Positions 16,677 to 25,594 are shown, numbered from the stretch's first letter. The stretch is DNA of 64,000 bases from JACVRW01 sp963819635 (GCA_963819635.1 CAWFWX010000003.1:1371254-1435253); one strand, 5' to 3'. A program made the numbers and translations. The notes: generated from the letters alone by a model not told the origin.

Positions 16677-17257
16677 CTACTCCTTGGGGTGCCGGGGCCC
16701 CGGGGGGCAATCGGTGAGCGTGCCGCGAAACAGCGCGGCGTAGCGGCGCCCTGGATCGCCGCCGTGTTCCCGAAGTAGCTCACCAGCCGTGGCACGTTGA
16801 GCCAGTCGTGTGCGCTGCCGCTCATCACCGCCGAATGGCTGCTCCACCTCCACTCCTCGGGCTCAGCGCACAGACCAGCCGTCACCGGATTCATCGCGAT
16901 GTACATGGCCACGGTCCAGAGTTGCCCGTCGGTCTTGATCGGAACCGCGCCGTACCGTCCTTGGAAGAGATGGCCGGAGCGCCGATGCCGCGAGTTGAAC
17001 TCGCGCGCATACAGGCTGTGCAACCTCTGGATGCCTTGGCCGAGATTTGCCTCCGGCGTTTCAACCAGCAGATGGACGTGGTTCTCCATGAGGCAGTAGG
17101 CGAACATCCGCCATCGACGTTGCTTCGCCGTGGCACGGAGCATCCGCAGATAGGTGTGCCGGTCGACGTCGTCGCGGTAGATCAGGCGCTTGTCGTTGCC
17201 GCGCGCGAAGACGTGGAACACGCCACCCTCGACCTCTTCGCGTGGCTTGCGGGGCAC
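16677..17257 (-). pseudogene. REP-associated tyrosine transposase (RAYT), one-base deletion
   Basis: A Y1/HUH-family transposase of the RAYT type, believed to mobilise REP sequences as single strands. It has GGVFHVFARGNDKRLIY, the HUH pair in MENHVHLLVE (His60, His62), GHLFQGRYGAVPI and the Tyr119 region YIAMNPVTAGL. After SYFG at residue 163 the frame turns into improbable sequence running on antisense through the neighbouring gene. Restoring one G at 16769-16771 gives EHGGDPGRRYAALFRG and a stop at 16677, a normal family tail with no overlap. Corrected length is 193 residues. It is either a recent frameshift or a sequence error. Confidence 0.82.
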
Positions 17258-17308
17258 ATGGTGAAGAGCGATCTCGCACAGACCTCCACCCCCTCACCAA
17301 CCCTCAAC

Positions 17309-17339
17309 CAACCTCAAGGGGTCTGACCCCTTGAGGTTG
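17309..17339. repeat. REP palindrome next to the transposase
   Basis: A perfect 31-base palindrome with 15-base arms CAACCTCAAGGGGTC and GACCCCTTGAGGTTG around a central T. It lies 52 bases upstream of the RAYT start and 26 bases after the end of the EgtB-EgtD gene. Its GGGGTCTGACCCC core is shared with the pair at 5835-5874. It may be the cognate target of the transposase and may also act as a terminator for the ergothioneine gene. Confidence 0.88.
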
Positions 17340-17364
17340 AGAGTTGCGCCAGCGGCTCGCGGCA

Positions 17365-19599
17365 CTACTCGGATTCGTGGCGCGCCACCGCGAGCCCGAA
17401 CAGGCCGTTCTCGTCGGTGAAGAAGTCGTCGAGCCGGAGGCCCGCGCCCGTGAGCTCGCTCTCGACCGCGTCGCGCGTGAACTTCGCGCTGATCTCGGTG
17501 CGGATCTCCTCGCCGTCCTCGAAGGTGAGCTCGAGGTCGGCTCCCTCGATGCGCACGTCCTGCGCGCCATTCGCCCTCAGCCGCATCTCGATCCACGAGT
17601 TCGCCTCGTCGAAGAACGCGACGTGCTCGAACGCTTGGGGGTCGAAGTTTGCGCCCAGCCCGTCGTTGACCACGCGCAACACGTTGCGGTTGAACTCGGC
17701 CGTGACGCCCTGACTGTCGTTGTAGGCCGCCTCGAGGACGCTCCGGTCCTTCACCAGGTCGGTGCCGATCAGGAGGCGGTCGCCGGGCAGCATCTGCCTT
17801 CGGAGCCGGGTGAGGAACGCGGCGCGCTCGTCGGGGAAGAGGTTGCCGATCGTTCCGCCGAGGAAGGCAAACAGGCGGCGCTGCCCGTTCGGCACGCGAG
17901 CGAGGTCGCGGCCGAAGTCGCCCACGACCCCGTGCACCTCCAGCCCCGGGTACAGCTCGACGAGCTCGGCGGCGCAGCTCTCCACCGTCGCCTGCGACAC
18001 GTCGAGCGGCACGTAGCGGCGCAAGGTGCCCTCGCCCGCCATCGCGTACAGCAGCGCGCGCGTCTTCGAGGCGCTGCCCGAGCCGAGCTCGACGAGCTCC
18101 GCGGCGCGCGAGTCGCGGACGATCTCGGGCGCACGGCGGTTCAGGATCTCCCGCTCGGCGCGGGTCGGGTAGTACTCGGGCAGCGTCGTGATCTGGTCGA
18201 ACAGCTCGGAGCCGCGCGCGTCGTAGAAATACTTCGGCGGCAGCTGCTTGAGCTCGCTGGTGAGGCCGGCCCGCACGTCGTCGGCGAGGGTGTCGCGGAC
18301 GTCGAGCACCTCGATGCGGACGCTCGGCTCGCTCGGCGCGTCGACCACGCAGCGGAAGCCCGCGAACAGCTGGCGCCGCTGCGGGTAGTCCCAGTTGCGG
18401 AAGGTCGCCCGCGCCGCGCTTGGCCGCGTCGCCCACGAGCCACCGCGCAGCACCTTGTACGGGCCGCCGAAGAAGATCTCGGAGTACTCGCGATAGGGCC
18501 ACGCGCGGAAGCCCGGGTAGCCGCCGAAGTCGCTCGCGGTCCACTCCCAGCAGTCGCCGGTCATGCCCAGCACGCCGTATGGAGACGCGCCGTCCGGGTA
18601 CGCGCCGGCCGGCGCGGGCCCGAAGCCCAGCTGGTCGAGGTTCGCGACGGACTCGTCGGGCGTCTCGTCGCCCCACGGAAAGCGGCGCTTCTCGCCCGCG
18701 GCCTCGTCCCAGGAGGCCGCCTTCTCCCACTCGGCCTCCGTGGGCAGGCGAGCGCCGCGCCAGCGCGCGTACGCATCGGCCTCGTACCACGACACGTGCA
18801 TCACAGGCAGGACCGGGTCGAGCGGCTCCACCCGGTCGAAGCTGCGCACGCGGCCGTCGGCGGTCCAGTAGAGGGGGCGCTCGATCGCGTTCGCCTCGCG
18901 CCACGCCCAGCCCTCCTCGGTCCACAGCTCGCGCCGCCGGTAACCGCCGGCCTCGACGAAGCCGAGGAACTGGCCGTTCGTGACGGGCAGCCGGTCGATG
19001 TCGAACGCCGGCACGTGGACGACGTGCTGGGGCCGCTCGTTGTCGTAGGCGAACTCGGCGTCCGGCTCGCCGAGCGGGAACGGTCCGGCGTCGATCCGCA
19101 CCATGCCGCCGTCGGCCGCCCCGTCTGGGAGTGGGCGCCGGTCGGGCGAGTAGACGCCGCGCTCGGCCAGCTGCAGGGTCTGAAGCATCGTCTCGTTGTG
19201 CTGGTGCTCGTGCTGGACGACCATCTCCCAGACCGGCCCCACCAGCGCCACACGGTCGAGCAGCGCGAGCGACCGCGCACGCGTCTCGGCCATGAAGTCG
19301 AGCGCCTCGGCTCGCCGGAGATAGGGCACGTCGCCTCGCTCCGAGCGCGGCGTCTCGTCGGCGTCGTAGACCACGGCGAGCTCGGGCCGCAGCGGCGCCA
19401 GCGCCCCCGTCCGCTGGGCCAGCCAGAGATCCTCGAAGGCGGCGATGTGGCCGAGGTCCCACACGAGCGGGCTCATCAGCGCGTCGTGGACGCGGTGGAG
19501 ATCCTCGTCGCTCACGCCCTCGACGAGCGCCAGCGTGCGCTCGCGCGCCTCGGCGAGCAGCTCGCGCACGTCGGCGGAGAGGAGGGCGGCGGCCGGCAC
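17365..19599 (-). CDS. EgtB-EgtD fusion, ergothioneine biosynthesis
   Basis: 744 residues joining two enzymes. Residues 1-420 are EgtB: a DinB-like helical bundle with iron ligands His51 (LGHIAAF), His130 and His134 (HEHQH), then an FGE-like domain (MVRIDAGPFPLGEPD, RLPTEAEWEKAA, VLRGGSWATRP). Residues 428-744 are EgtD, the SAM-dependent histidine trimethylase (KYFYDARGSELFDQIT; SAM loop ELGSGSASKTR at 504-514; FLGGTIGNL). The protein would convert histidine to hercynine and then form the sulfoxide. The order is opposite to fungal Egt1, which has EgtD first. No egtA, egtC or egtE gene is nearby. Confidence 0.93.
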   Translation of the reverse strand: MPAAALLSADVRELLAEARERTLALVEGVSDEDLHRVHDALMSPLVWDLGHIAAFEDLWLAQRTGALAPLRPELAVVYDADETPRSERGDVPYLRRAEALDFMAETRARSLALLDRVALVGPVWEMVVQHEHQHNETMLQTLQLAERGVYSPDRRPLPDGAADGGMVRIDAGPFPLGEPDAEFAYDNERPQHVVHVPAFDIDRLPVTNGQFLGFVEAGGYRRRELWTEEGWAWREANAIERPLYWTADGRVRSFDRVEPLDPVLPVMHVSWYEADAYARWRGARLPTEAEWEKAASWDEAAGEKRRFPWGDETPDESVANLDQLGFGPAPAGAYPDGASPYGVLGMTGDCWEWTASDFGGYPGFRAWPYREYSEIFFGGPYKVLRGGSWATRPSAARATFRNWDYPQRRQLFAGFRCVVDAPSEPSVRIEVLDVRDTLADDVRAGLTSELKQLPPKYFYDARGSELFDQITTLPEYYPTRAEREILNRRAPEIVRDSRAAELVELGSGSASKTRALLYAMAGEGTLRRYVPLDVSQATVESCAAELVELYPGLEVHGVVGDFGRDLARVPNGQRRLFAFLGGTIGNLFPDERAAFLTRLRRQMLPGDRLLIGTDLVKDRSVLEAAYNDSQGVTAEFNRNVLRVVNDGLGANFDPQAFEHVAFFDEANSWIEMRLRANGAQDVRIEGADLELTFEDGEEIRTEISAKFTRDAVESELTGAGLRLDDFFTDENGLFGLAVARHESE

Positions 19600-19609
19600 G
19601 CTTCCAACG

Positions 19610-20254
19610 TTACGCGAGTGGCGCCCTCGCGAAGTTCACGGAGAATGCCCGGCACCACACCACGACTGTGGAGTAGCGATCGAGGTCGATCCCGCGCGGG
19701 AGCTCGTACTGCTGGTTGCCCTTGTTCCCCTTCAGCGCGCCGAGGTCCTCGAAGTCGTCGACCTCCGATTCGTCGCGGGCGGGCCCGGCGACCAGGTACA
19801 CGCGCAGGTCCGGGCCGTTGTCGACCTCGAAGCCGGTCAGCGTGAGCACGTGCCGGCCCGCCTCGGTGCGGATCGCCGTCGCGGTCCCGGTGACCGAGTG
19901 GGCGACGGGCTCAAAGCGCCCGCGTGCGACGAGCTCGTTCTGGGAGCCGCTCGCCCGCACGACCCGCTCGTTCACCTCGTCGTCCACGAGCGAGGAGCGC
20001 CCGAGATACGCACCCGCCACAACGGCGGTGAGCAGGTAGGAGCCGAGGACGGGAACACGCAGGCCCGGGCGGCGCCAGGCCACGGCCAGGCACGCGGCCC
20101 CCGCCACCGCGATCCACACCGCGGTGAGCACCATGGCGACGCCGAAGTCGTTCGTGACGAGGCCGCCGGTCACCCAGATGCCTGCCAGCACGAGGACGAC
20201 CACGATGACCGCGGCGGCCAGCTGGGCCGGAAGGGTGATGCGCCTGCCGGTCAT
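19610..20254 (-). CDS. Membrane protein with DM13 domain
   Basis: 214 residues. Three or four hydrophobic helices occupy the first 100 residues (AAAVIVVVLVLAGIWVTGG, AVWIAVAGAACLAVAW, VLGSYLLTAVVAGAYLG). A C-terminal outside domain of the DM13 type follows (GTATAIRTEAGRHVLTLTGF, GPDLRVYLVAGP, VVVWCRAFSVNFARAPL). DM13 domains are proposed to act in redox or electron transfer, with the cysteine of VVWCR conserved. The start is taken at the internal ATG 20254, because the longer frame adds a low-quality basic stretch. It ends 10 bases before the ergothioneine gene begins and may share its transcript. Confidence 0.8.
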   Translation of the reverse strand: MTGRRITLPAQLAAAVIVVVLVLAGIWVTGGLVTNDFGVAMVLTAVWIAVAGAACLAVAWRRPGLRVPVLGSYLLTAVVAGAYLGRSSLVDDEVNERVVRASGSQNELVARGRFEPVAHSVTGTATAIRTEAGRHVLTLTGFEVDNGPDLRVYLVAGPARDESEVDDFEDLGALKGNKGNQQYELPRGIDLDRYSTVVVWCRAFSVNFARAPLA

Positions 20255-20362
20255 GGACGCGTCCCACGTTACACCCGCGTGGTAGGGCGGCTTCCCCGCC
20301 CGGTGGGACCCGCTGCCGCTCCGGCCCGCCGGCATGCGCCGGCGGGCTCGGCGAGCGGGCGT

Positions 20363-20650
20363 CTACTTCTTCTTCGCCTTGCCGCCGCGCGCCGCGCCCG
20401 CGCGGCTGGCGGCCGCCTTGCCCGCCTGCTTCGCGGCACGGCCGGTCGACTCGCCCGCCGACTTCAGGCTTCCGGCGGCGGCTCCGACGGCCCGCTTCGC
20501 CGTGCCGAGCGCTTTCTGCGCGTCCCTGCCCTGCCTCGTTCCCGCGGACTTCTTGCCGGCGGTCGAGGAGCTGGCCCGCTGCTCGTTGCGCTTCCTTGTG
20601 GCGGCTGCCTTCTTGGCCGCCGCCGAGCGATCCGCCTTCGTCTGCGCCAT
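20363..20650 (-). CDS. Small Lys/Ala-rich basic protein
   Basis: 95 residues, nearly all Ala, Lys, Arg, Gly and Ser, with repeated AKKAA, AGKKSAG and GRAAKQAGKAAAS segments like histone H1 tails. This suggests nucleic-acid binding by charge. AGGAGG lies about seven bases before the ATG at 20650. It is divergent from the hydrolase gene with a 69-base gap. Confidence 0.75.
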   Translation of the reverse strand: MAQTKADRSAAAKKAAATRKRNEQRASSSTAGKKSAGTRQGRDAQKALGTAKRAVGAAAGSLKSAGESTGRAAKQAGKAAASRAGAARGGKAKKK

Positions 20651-20719
20651 CGCGCACCTCCTGGTTCGGGTAGGCATCTGCCCTACCCAGACCGTCGAGC
20701 GCTGATACCTTGCGCCGCC

Positions 20720-22093
20720 GTGCGGAAGCTGGCCCCTCTTCTCGCTCTTGCCGTCGCCGTGCTGGCCGGGCCGACATCGGCCACCGCCGCGGTGAAGCTC
20801 GAGCGCCTGCCCGGATTCCCCTCCGCCGGCACGCCCGCCAAGTTCAACAAGGTCGGCGTTCTGAAGGTCGGGCCGAGGGACGCTCCGAACATCCTCGTCC
20901 TGAACCCCGGCACCTCGGCGAGCGCCGCCTACTTCGCCCCGCTCGCCGAGGACATCGTGCGCAGGGCGCGCGGCTGGCAGGTGTGGGCGGTCGAGCGCAG
21001 GGAGAACCTGCTCGAGGACCACTCGATGCTGAACCGGGCGAAGCGCGGACTCGCCACCGGGCAGCAGATGTTCGACTACTACCTCGGCTGGATCACGGAT
21101 TCGAGCATCGCGACCCACTTCCAGTTCATCCCGGACGACGACGTCGCGTACGCCCGCCGGTGGGGCATGCGAGTGGAGGTCGAGGACCTCCGGCGCGTGG
21201 TCACGGCGGCGCAGCGGACCGGGCGCCACGTGGTCGTGGGCGGGCACTCGCTCGGCGGGACGATCACGACCGCCTACGCGACCTGGAACTTCGGTGGGCG
21301 GCCGGGCGCGCGCGGGCTGTCGGGCCTCGTCTACATCGACGGCGGCAGCGGCCCCACGCCGATCTCGGAGGCCGACGCCCGCCAGCGGCTGACAGACCTC
21401 GCGTCCGGCTCGCCCTGGCTCACGTTCGGCGGCATCATGGCCCCGTTCACCGGCCTCTTCAACTCGACCGGAGCGCTCGGCGTCCTGATCGACCCGGACT
21501 CGCCTTCGATCGGCCAGGCCTGGCCGCTCCTGCCCTCGAATCTGAAGCCGCCGATTCGGGTCACGAATCGCGGGGAGTACGGCTACGCCCTCGACACCGC
21601 GACCTCGCCGCCGGGGCTCGTTGCCGCGCAGGCCCATCTCGGCCGGCTGGCGGACAGCGGCGACCCGCGTGGCTGGAACGACGCGGACGAGCTCACCCCT
21701 CTCGACCGCTACGCGCGCATATTCGCCGGGGCCGGCCTCAGGGGCCTCGACGGAACCGCCTGGTATCACCCGCAGCGGCTCACGCTCGACGCGGGCGCGG
21801 TCGCCGCCGGCAACAGGAACCCGGCACAGAGGGTGCTCGACGTGCACGCGACCCACGGCGACGACCTGCCGAGGGGCCTGCGCATCTACGCCTTCGGGGC
21901 GGCGCTCGGCGGCGAGCGGGTGCTCGACGCCGCGAGGGCCCTCGCCCGGCAGTCCGGCATCCCGAAGCGCAACCTGACGCTGGTAGACCGCCACGCGACC
22001 TACGCCCACAACGACCCGAACTCGGCCGCGCCGGCGAAGAACGTGTTCCTGAAGGGCCTGGTGCGCTACCTGCGGCGAATCGGCCGCGGCTAG
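20720..22093 (+). CDS. Secreted alpha/beta hydrolase
   Basis: 457 residues from GTG at 20720. It begins with a short Sec-type signal (VRKLAPLLALAVAVLAGPTSATA). The nucleophile elbow is GGHSLGGTITTAYATWNF near residue 177. A probable catalytic His lies in VDRHATYAHND near the end, and an Asp may come from VYIDGGSGP. Its substrate is unknown; esterase or lipase activity is likely from the fold. The much longer upstream frame runs antisense through two genes and is rejected. Confidence 0.82.
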   Translation: MRKLAPLLALAVAVLAGPTSATAAVKLERLPGFPSAGTPAKFNKVGVLKVGPRDAPNILVLNPGTSASAAYFAPLAEDIVRRARGWQVWAVERRENLLEDHSMLNRAKRGLATGQQMFDYYLGWITDSSIATHFQFIPDDDVAYARRWGMRVEVEDLRRVVTAAQRTGRHVVVGGHSLGGTITTAYATWNFGGRPGARGLSGLVYIDGGSGPTPISEADARQRLTDLASGSPWLTFGGIMAPFTGLFNSTGALGVLIDPDSPSIGQAWPLLPSNLKPPIRVTNRGEYGYALDTATSPPGLVAAQAHLGRLADSGDPRGWNDADELTPLDRYARIFAGAGLRGLDGTAWYHPQRLTLDAGAVAAGNRNPAQRVLDVHATHGDDLPRGLRIYAFGAALGGERVLDAARALARQSGIPKRNLTLVDRHATYAHNDPNSAAPAKNVFLKGLVRYLRRIGRG

Positions 22094-22103
22094 CGGCCGC
22101 CCG

Positions 22104-22496
22104 TCAGCCGCCCGGCGGCGGGTCGAGGCCCAGCTGCTGGAAGCGGTCGAGCGTGTCCTCGAGTCCCCAGGCCGACGCGATCCGGTCGCCGCTGAAGGTG
22201 AAGAAGTAGACCTCGTCGACGCTCTCGAAGCGCCTGCCGGTGGGCGGGTGGCCGCGCCACTCCCCGAGGTGCGTGGCGGAGCACTCGAAGCGGCCCGCCA
22301 CGGTGTCGCCGTCGGCCACCAGCTCGACTATGTCCATGTGCACGTCGGGGAACGAGCCGCGGAAGGCGCCGAACCAGTCGCGCGCCGAGGCCGCCATCTC
22401 CGGAGTGAACAGCTCGTCGATCAGGTCGTCGCGGCCGCCGTTGACCGCCTCCTCGACGAACCGCGTTACGAGCGCCTTCCTGTCCACGGCCAACAA
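22104..22496 (-). CDS. SnoaL-like (ester cyclase) small protein
   Basis: 130 residues of the NTF2-like fold: LVTRFVEEAVNGGRDDLIDELF, SFPDVHMDIVELVADGDTVAGRFECSATH, FFTFSGDRIASAWGLED. SnoaL-like polyketide-cyclase homologues are common and mostly uncharacterised. TTG starts at 22496 or 22493, or GTG at 22487, are all possible. It is convergent with the hydrolase (10-base gap) and divergent from the DUF3303-like gene. Confidence 0.8.
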   Translation of the reverse strand: MLAVDRKALVTRFVEEAVNGGRDDLIDELFTPEMAASARDWFGAFRGSFPDVHMDIVELVADGDTVAGRFECSATHLGEWRGHPPTGRRFESVDEVYFFTFSGDRIASAWGLEDTLDRFQQLGLDPPPGG

Positions 22497-22516
22497 GGCT
22501 ACGTAGCCTGTCTCTC

Positions 22517-22858
22517 GTGCTCTACATGGTCATCGAGCGCTTCACCCGCGGAGCGGACCCGGTCTACGAGCGCGCGGCGGAGCTCGGGCGCCAGCTGCCG
22601 GACGGGCTGAGCTACGTCGACAGCTGGGTGGACGAGCACCGCGAGCGCTGCTTTCAGCTGATGGAGACGGATGACCCGCGCCTCTTCGACGAGTGGACCG
22701 CACGGTGGGCCGACCTCGCCGAGTTCGAGATCGTCCCGGTGATCACGTCGGCCGAGGCGGCTGCCGTCACTCGAACACCGTCTCGAGCGGAACCCCGATC
22801 AGCTGGAGGCGCCGGGTCAGCCCGTTCAGAGCGAACTCACGAATCTCCTCCTGGGTGA
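22517..22858 (+). CDS. DUF3303-like small protein
   Basis: 113 residues from GTG 22517 (or ATG 22526). The N-terminal 85 residues (MVIERFTRGADPVYERAAELGRQ, DSWVDEHRERCFQLMETDD, FDEWTARWADLAEFEIVPV) match a small ferredoxin-like family I remember as DUF3303. The last 28 residues are low-quality and lie antisense over the 3' end of the diiron oxidase gene, so the true end may be near 22770 if a base is wrong there. Confidence 0.7.
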   Translation: MLYMVIERFTRGADPVYERAAELGRQLPDGLSYVDSWVDEHRERCFQLMETDDPRLFDEWTARWADLAEFEIVPVITSAEAAAVTRTPSRAEPRSAGGAGSARSERTHESPPG

Positions 22859-23606
22859 CGCCGAGCAGCTCGCTCGAGCCGTCGCCGTCGCCCGGGGGCT
22901 TCAGCGACTCCGCGACAGAGGGCAGCAGGTCTCGCAGCGTTTCGCGCACCGCGTCGCCGAGCTCGGGCCGCTCGCGGACGGTCTCGCGCAGGAACCAGAC
23001 CCCGTAGCCGATGTGCCGCGTCTCGTCGTGGTGGATCTTCGAATAGCCCTCCACGAAGCCCGGCAGCAGCTCCTCGGCGGTCAGGTAGTCGGTGATGAAC
23101 TTGAAGGAGGTCAGGCCGAGGGTGCTCTCGAGCACCAGGTGGTAGAGCGTCACGAAGCGCACCTTCGCGGCGAGATCCTCCGGGTTCGCCACGAGCTGCT
23201 CGTGCGCGTGGACGAGCGCCTCGTCGAAGATGTGGCGGAACGCGTCCGACACGGATTCGCGCGCCTCCTTCACGTGCGCGGCGATCAGCCGCGGCTCCGC
23301 GATCACCTCGTCGCGAAAGCGCGCGTAGAACTGCATGTGGCGCGCCTCGTCGACCTGCTGCGTCGAGAGGAACGTGGCCTCCTCCTCGGAGCCGTGCGCC
23401 GCCACGAGGCCGGTGAACTTCGTGGTGATGCGCTCCTCGGCGACCATCAGCGAGGCCAGCGCGAACTGGATGATCTCCCGGACGTCCGGATCGATCCCGG
23501 GCCACTGCTCCCTGTCGACGCCCAGGTCGACGTCGAATGGGCTCCACTGCCCGTCCTCCCAGCGGCGATAGAGCGTCTGCGGATCGTTCAGCTGGATTTC
23601 GGTCAT
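22767..23606 (-). CDS. R2-like ligand-binding oxidase (ferritin-like di-metal protein)
   Basis: 279 residues. A four-helix di-metal carboxylate protein of the ribonucleotide reductase R2 / R2lox kind. Ligands are visible: a Glu in MVAEERITTKF (57/58), Glu87 and His90 in VDEARH, Glu160 in YHLVLE, and Glu195 and His198 in HHDETRH. Tyr155 lies five residues before Glu160, the spacing of the tyrosine that cross-links in R2lox. No R1 subunit gene is nearby, so a Mn/Fe or diiron oxidase is favoured over a nucleotide reductase. ATGA overlap with the MFS gene places it in the arsM operon. Confidence 0.85.
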   Translation of the reverse strand: MTEIQLNDPQTLYRRWEDGQWSPFDVDLGVDREQWPGIDPDVREIIQFALASLMVAEERITTKFTGLVAAHGSEEEATFLSTQQVDEARHMQFYARFRDEVIAEPRLIAAHVKEARESVSDAFRHIFDEALVHAHEQLVANPEDLAAKVRFVTLYHLVLESTLGLTSFKFITDYLTAEELLPGFVEGYSKIHHDETRHIGYGVWFLRETVRERPELGDAVRETLRDLLPSVAESLKPPGDGDGSSELLGVTQEEIREFALNGLTRRLQLIGVPLETVFE

Positions 23607-24712
23607 GCGCGCGTGCCCTGCGCACGAGTCAGCACGAGCACGAGCAGTGCCGCCGCAGCAGCCGGGACGAGCCAAACGTATCCGTAGCCAGCGCCCTCCG
23701 CCACGATCCCCCCGGTCAGTGGGCCGAGCAGGTAGCCGATGATCCCGATCTGCGACCAGACGACCATCGCGGTCACGATCCGTTCGACGGGCACCGCCTC
23801 GACGAGCAAGCCGAGCGAGCCGGTGTTCCCCAACCCGATCCCGAGTGCCGCGAGTAGCAGCGCCACCACCCAGAGCGGCACGTCGGTGGCGATGCCCGCG
23901 AGCGCGATGCCGGCGACGCTGAGCACGGCCGCGGCGATCACCAGCGGGCGCGGCGGCCGGCCGCCCGAGGCTGTCGCGCCGATCGCAACGACAAGCGAGG
24001 CCCCGACGTAGAGCGCGCCGATCTGCGCCTGGGTGACGCGCTCGGCGAGGTGCAGCGGCAGTACGCCCTCGAGCACGCCCAGCGCCAGCGACGCGAACAG
24101 GATGGCCCCGGAAGCGATCCAGAACGCACGCGTGCGAAGCACCCCCCGGTCGCCTGTGAACTCGCGCTGCACCGCGGGCCTCACGAACAGGACAAGCGGC
24201 ATTGCAAGGAGCAGCATCACGAGGTAGGCGAGGAAAGGCCCGTGGATACCCCCGAACGCGCCGAGCGCCGGGCCGATCAGGCCGCCCGCGGAGTAGGCCG
24301 CGAACACGCGGCTCATGCAGACGTACTCCTGCCCTGGCCAGCGTTCGAGCGTGTCGAACGTGACTCCGATCCAGATGCCTCCTGAGCCGAGCCCCATGAG
24401 GGTCCGCGCGGCGAAGTAGACACCGAGCGAGTCGCCCGCGACGAACCCAACCGCCCCTACGGCGACAAGGCCGAGAGACGCGATCAGCAGCCACCTGGGA
24501 CCGAGGCGGCGCACAGCCCAGCCGGCCAGCGCGAAGCCCGCGACCATGCCCGCCGGGAACGACGCAACCAGCAGTCCGATCGTCGCCGGTCCTGCGCCGG
24601 TCGCGTCGGCGATCGCGGGCGCGACCGGGACGATCACGCTGTACCCGGTCGCGTCGAGCGCGCCCAGTGCGAGCAGGAGCGGGTATGCAGCGGCCGTGCG
24701 CGCCGCGGTCAT
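23603..24712 (-). CDS. MFS transporter, arsM operon
   Basis: 369 residues with about eleven to twelve hydrophobic helices. It carries an MFS signature near the second loop (GWAVRRLGPRWLL) and ARTLMGLGSGGIWIGV. It starts 7 bases after the end of arsM and overlaps the R2-like gene, so the three are co-transcribed. Export of an arsenical is a reasonable inference from position; the sequence itself does not show the substrate. It is not ArsB or Acr3. Confidence 0.85.
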   Translation of the reverse strand: MTAARTAAAYPLLLALGALDATGYSVIVPVAPAIADATGAGPATIGLLVASFPAGMVAGFALAGWAVRRLGPRWLLIASLGLVAVGAVGFVAGDSLGVYFAARTLMGLGSGGIWIGVTFDTLERWPGQEYVCMSRVFAAYSAGGLIGPALGAFGGIHGPFLAYLVMLLLAMPLVLFVRPAVQREFTGDRGVLRTRAFWIASGAILFASLALGVLEGVLPLHLAERVTQAQIGALYVGASLVVAIGATASGGRPPRPLVIAAAVLSVAGIALAGIATDVPLWVVALLLAALGIGLGNTGSLGLLVEAVPVERIVTAMVVWSQIGIIGYLLGPLTGGIVAEGAGYGYVWLVPAAAAALLVLVLTRAQGTRA

Positions 24713-24719
24713 CGTCAGC

Positions 24720-25526
24720 TCAGACTCTTGGCTTGCGCGCCCGTACGATCGCCGACGTCGCGTGTTCGTGCACGCGGTGCGTCTCGTTGATCTCGATATC
24801 GGTGAGCCCCGCTCCGGCGAGGGCGTCCTCGAACTCGGCGCGCGTGAGCGCGCCGGCGACGCAGCCGGTCCACTCCTGCATGTCGGCGCGGGTCGCCTCG
24901 TCCATGTCGGGGTCGGCGATCACGTCGGACACCGCGAAGCGGCCGCCAGGGCGCAGGACGCGTGCTGTCTCGGCGAGCACCTTGCGCTTGTCGGCGGCGA
25001 GGTTGATCACGCAGTTCGAGATCACGACGTCGACCGAGCCGTCCGCGAGCGGGATCTCCTCGATGTAGCCCTTCACGAATTCGACGTTCTGCACGCCGGC
25101 CTCGGCGGCGTTCGCGCGCGCGAGCTCGAGCATCTCGTCGGTCATATCGAGCCCGATCGCCTTGCCGGTCGCGCCGACGCGTCTGGCGGAGATCAGAACG
25201 TCGGCGCCGGCGCCCGAGCCCAGGTCGAGCACCGTCTCGCCCTCTTGGAGGTCGGCGACCGCGGTTGGAACACCACACCCGAGCGAGGCCTCGACCGCGG
25301 CCTTCGGCGCGGCCTCACCTTCGTCGGTGTAGAGCGTGTGGCCGAAGACCTCGTTGCCGTGCTTGTCGAAGTTCGACATGTCGGGGTCGGTGAAGGCCGC
25401 GTCCGACACGCAGCCCGCCTCGCTACCGCAACAGCCGGTTGAGGTCGCGTCCTTCACCGCGGTCGCAGCGGCGGCGTAGCGCTCCCGCACGCGCTCGCGA
25501 ATCTCGGTGTCACTCGGGCTCGACAT
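24720..25526 (-). CDS. arsM: Arsenite methyltransferase
   Basis: 268 residues. It uses SAM to methylate As(III). SAM motif VLDLGSGAGADVLISARRVG (100-119). Cysteines expected for As(III) binding are at Cys32/33 (TGCCGS), Cys84 (LGCGVP), Cys172 (ISNCVINL) and Cys222 (EWTGCVAG), a layout like the algal CrArsM. AGGAGG lies six bases before the ATG at 25526. It is divergent from arsR across 100 bases, so control by ArsR is likely. Confidence 0.94.
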   Translation of the reverse strand: MSSPSDTEIRERVRERYAAAATAVKDATSTGCCGSEAGCVSDAAFTDPDMSNFDKHGNEVFGHTLYTDEGEAAPKAAVEASLGCGVPTAVADLQEGETVLDLGSGAGADVLISARRVGATGKAIGLDMTDEMLELARANAAEAGVQNVEFVKGYIEEIPLADGSVDVVISNCVINLAADKRKVLAETARVLRPGGRFAVSDVIADPDMDEATRADMQEWTGCVAGALTRAEFEDALAGAGLTDIEINETHRVHEHATSAIVRARKPRV

Positions 25527-25594
25527 CTGGCCTCCTCACACTTGATAGATGAATGTCGATACAGGTCGCGCGCCTACTGTACCGGTTAGATAGA

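Noticed and set aside
17344..19845. 833-residue plus-strand open frame over the EgtB-EgtD gene
   Set aside because: Antisense shadow; no recognisable domain and a real bifunctional enzyme lies opposite.
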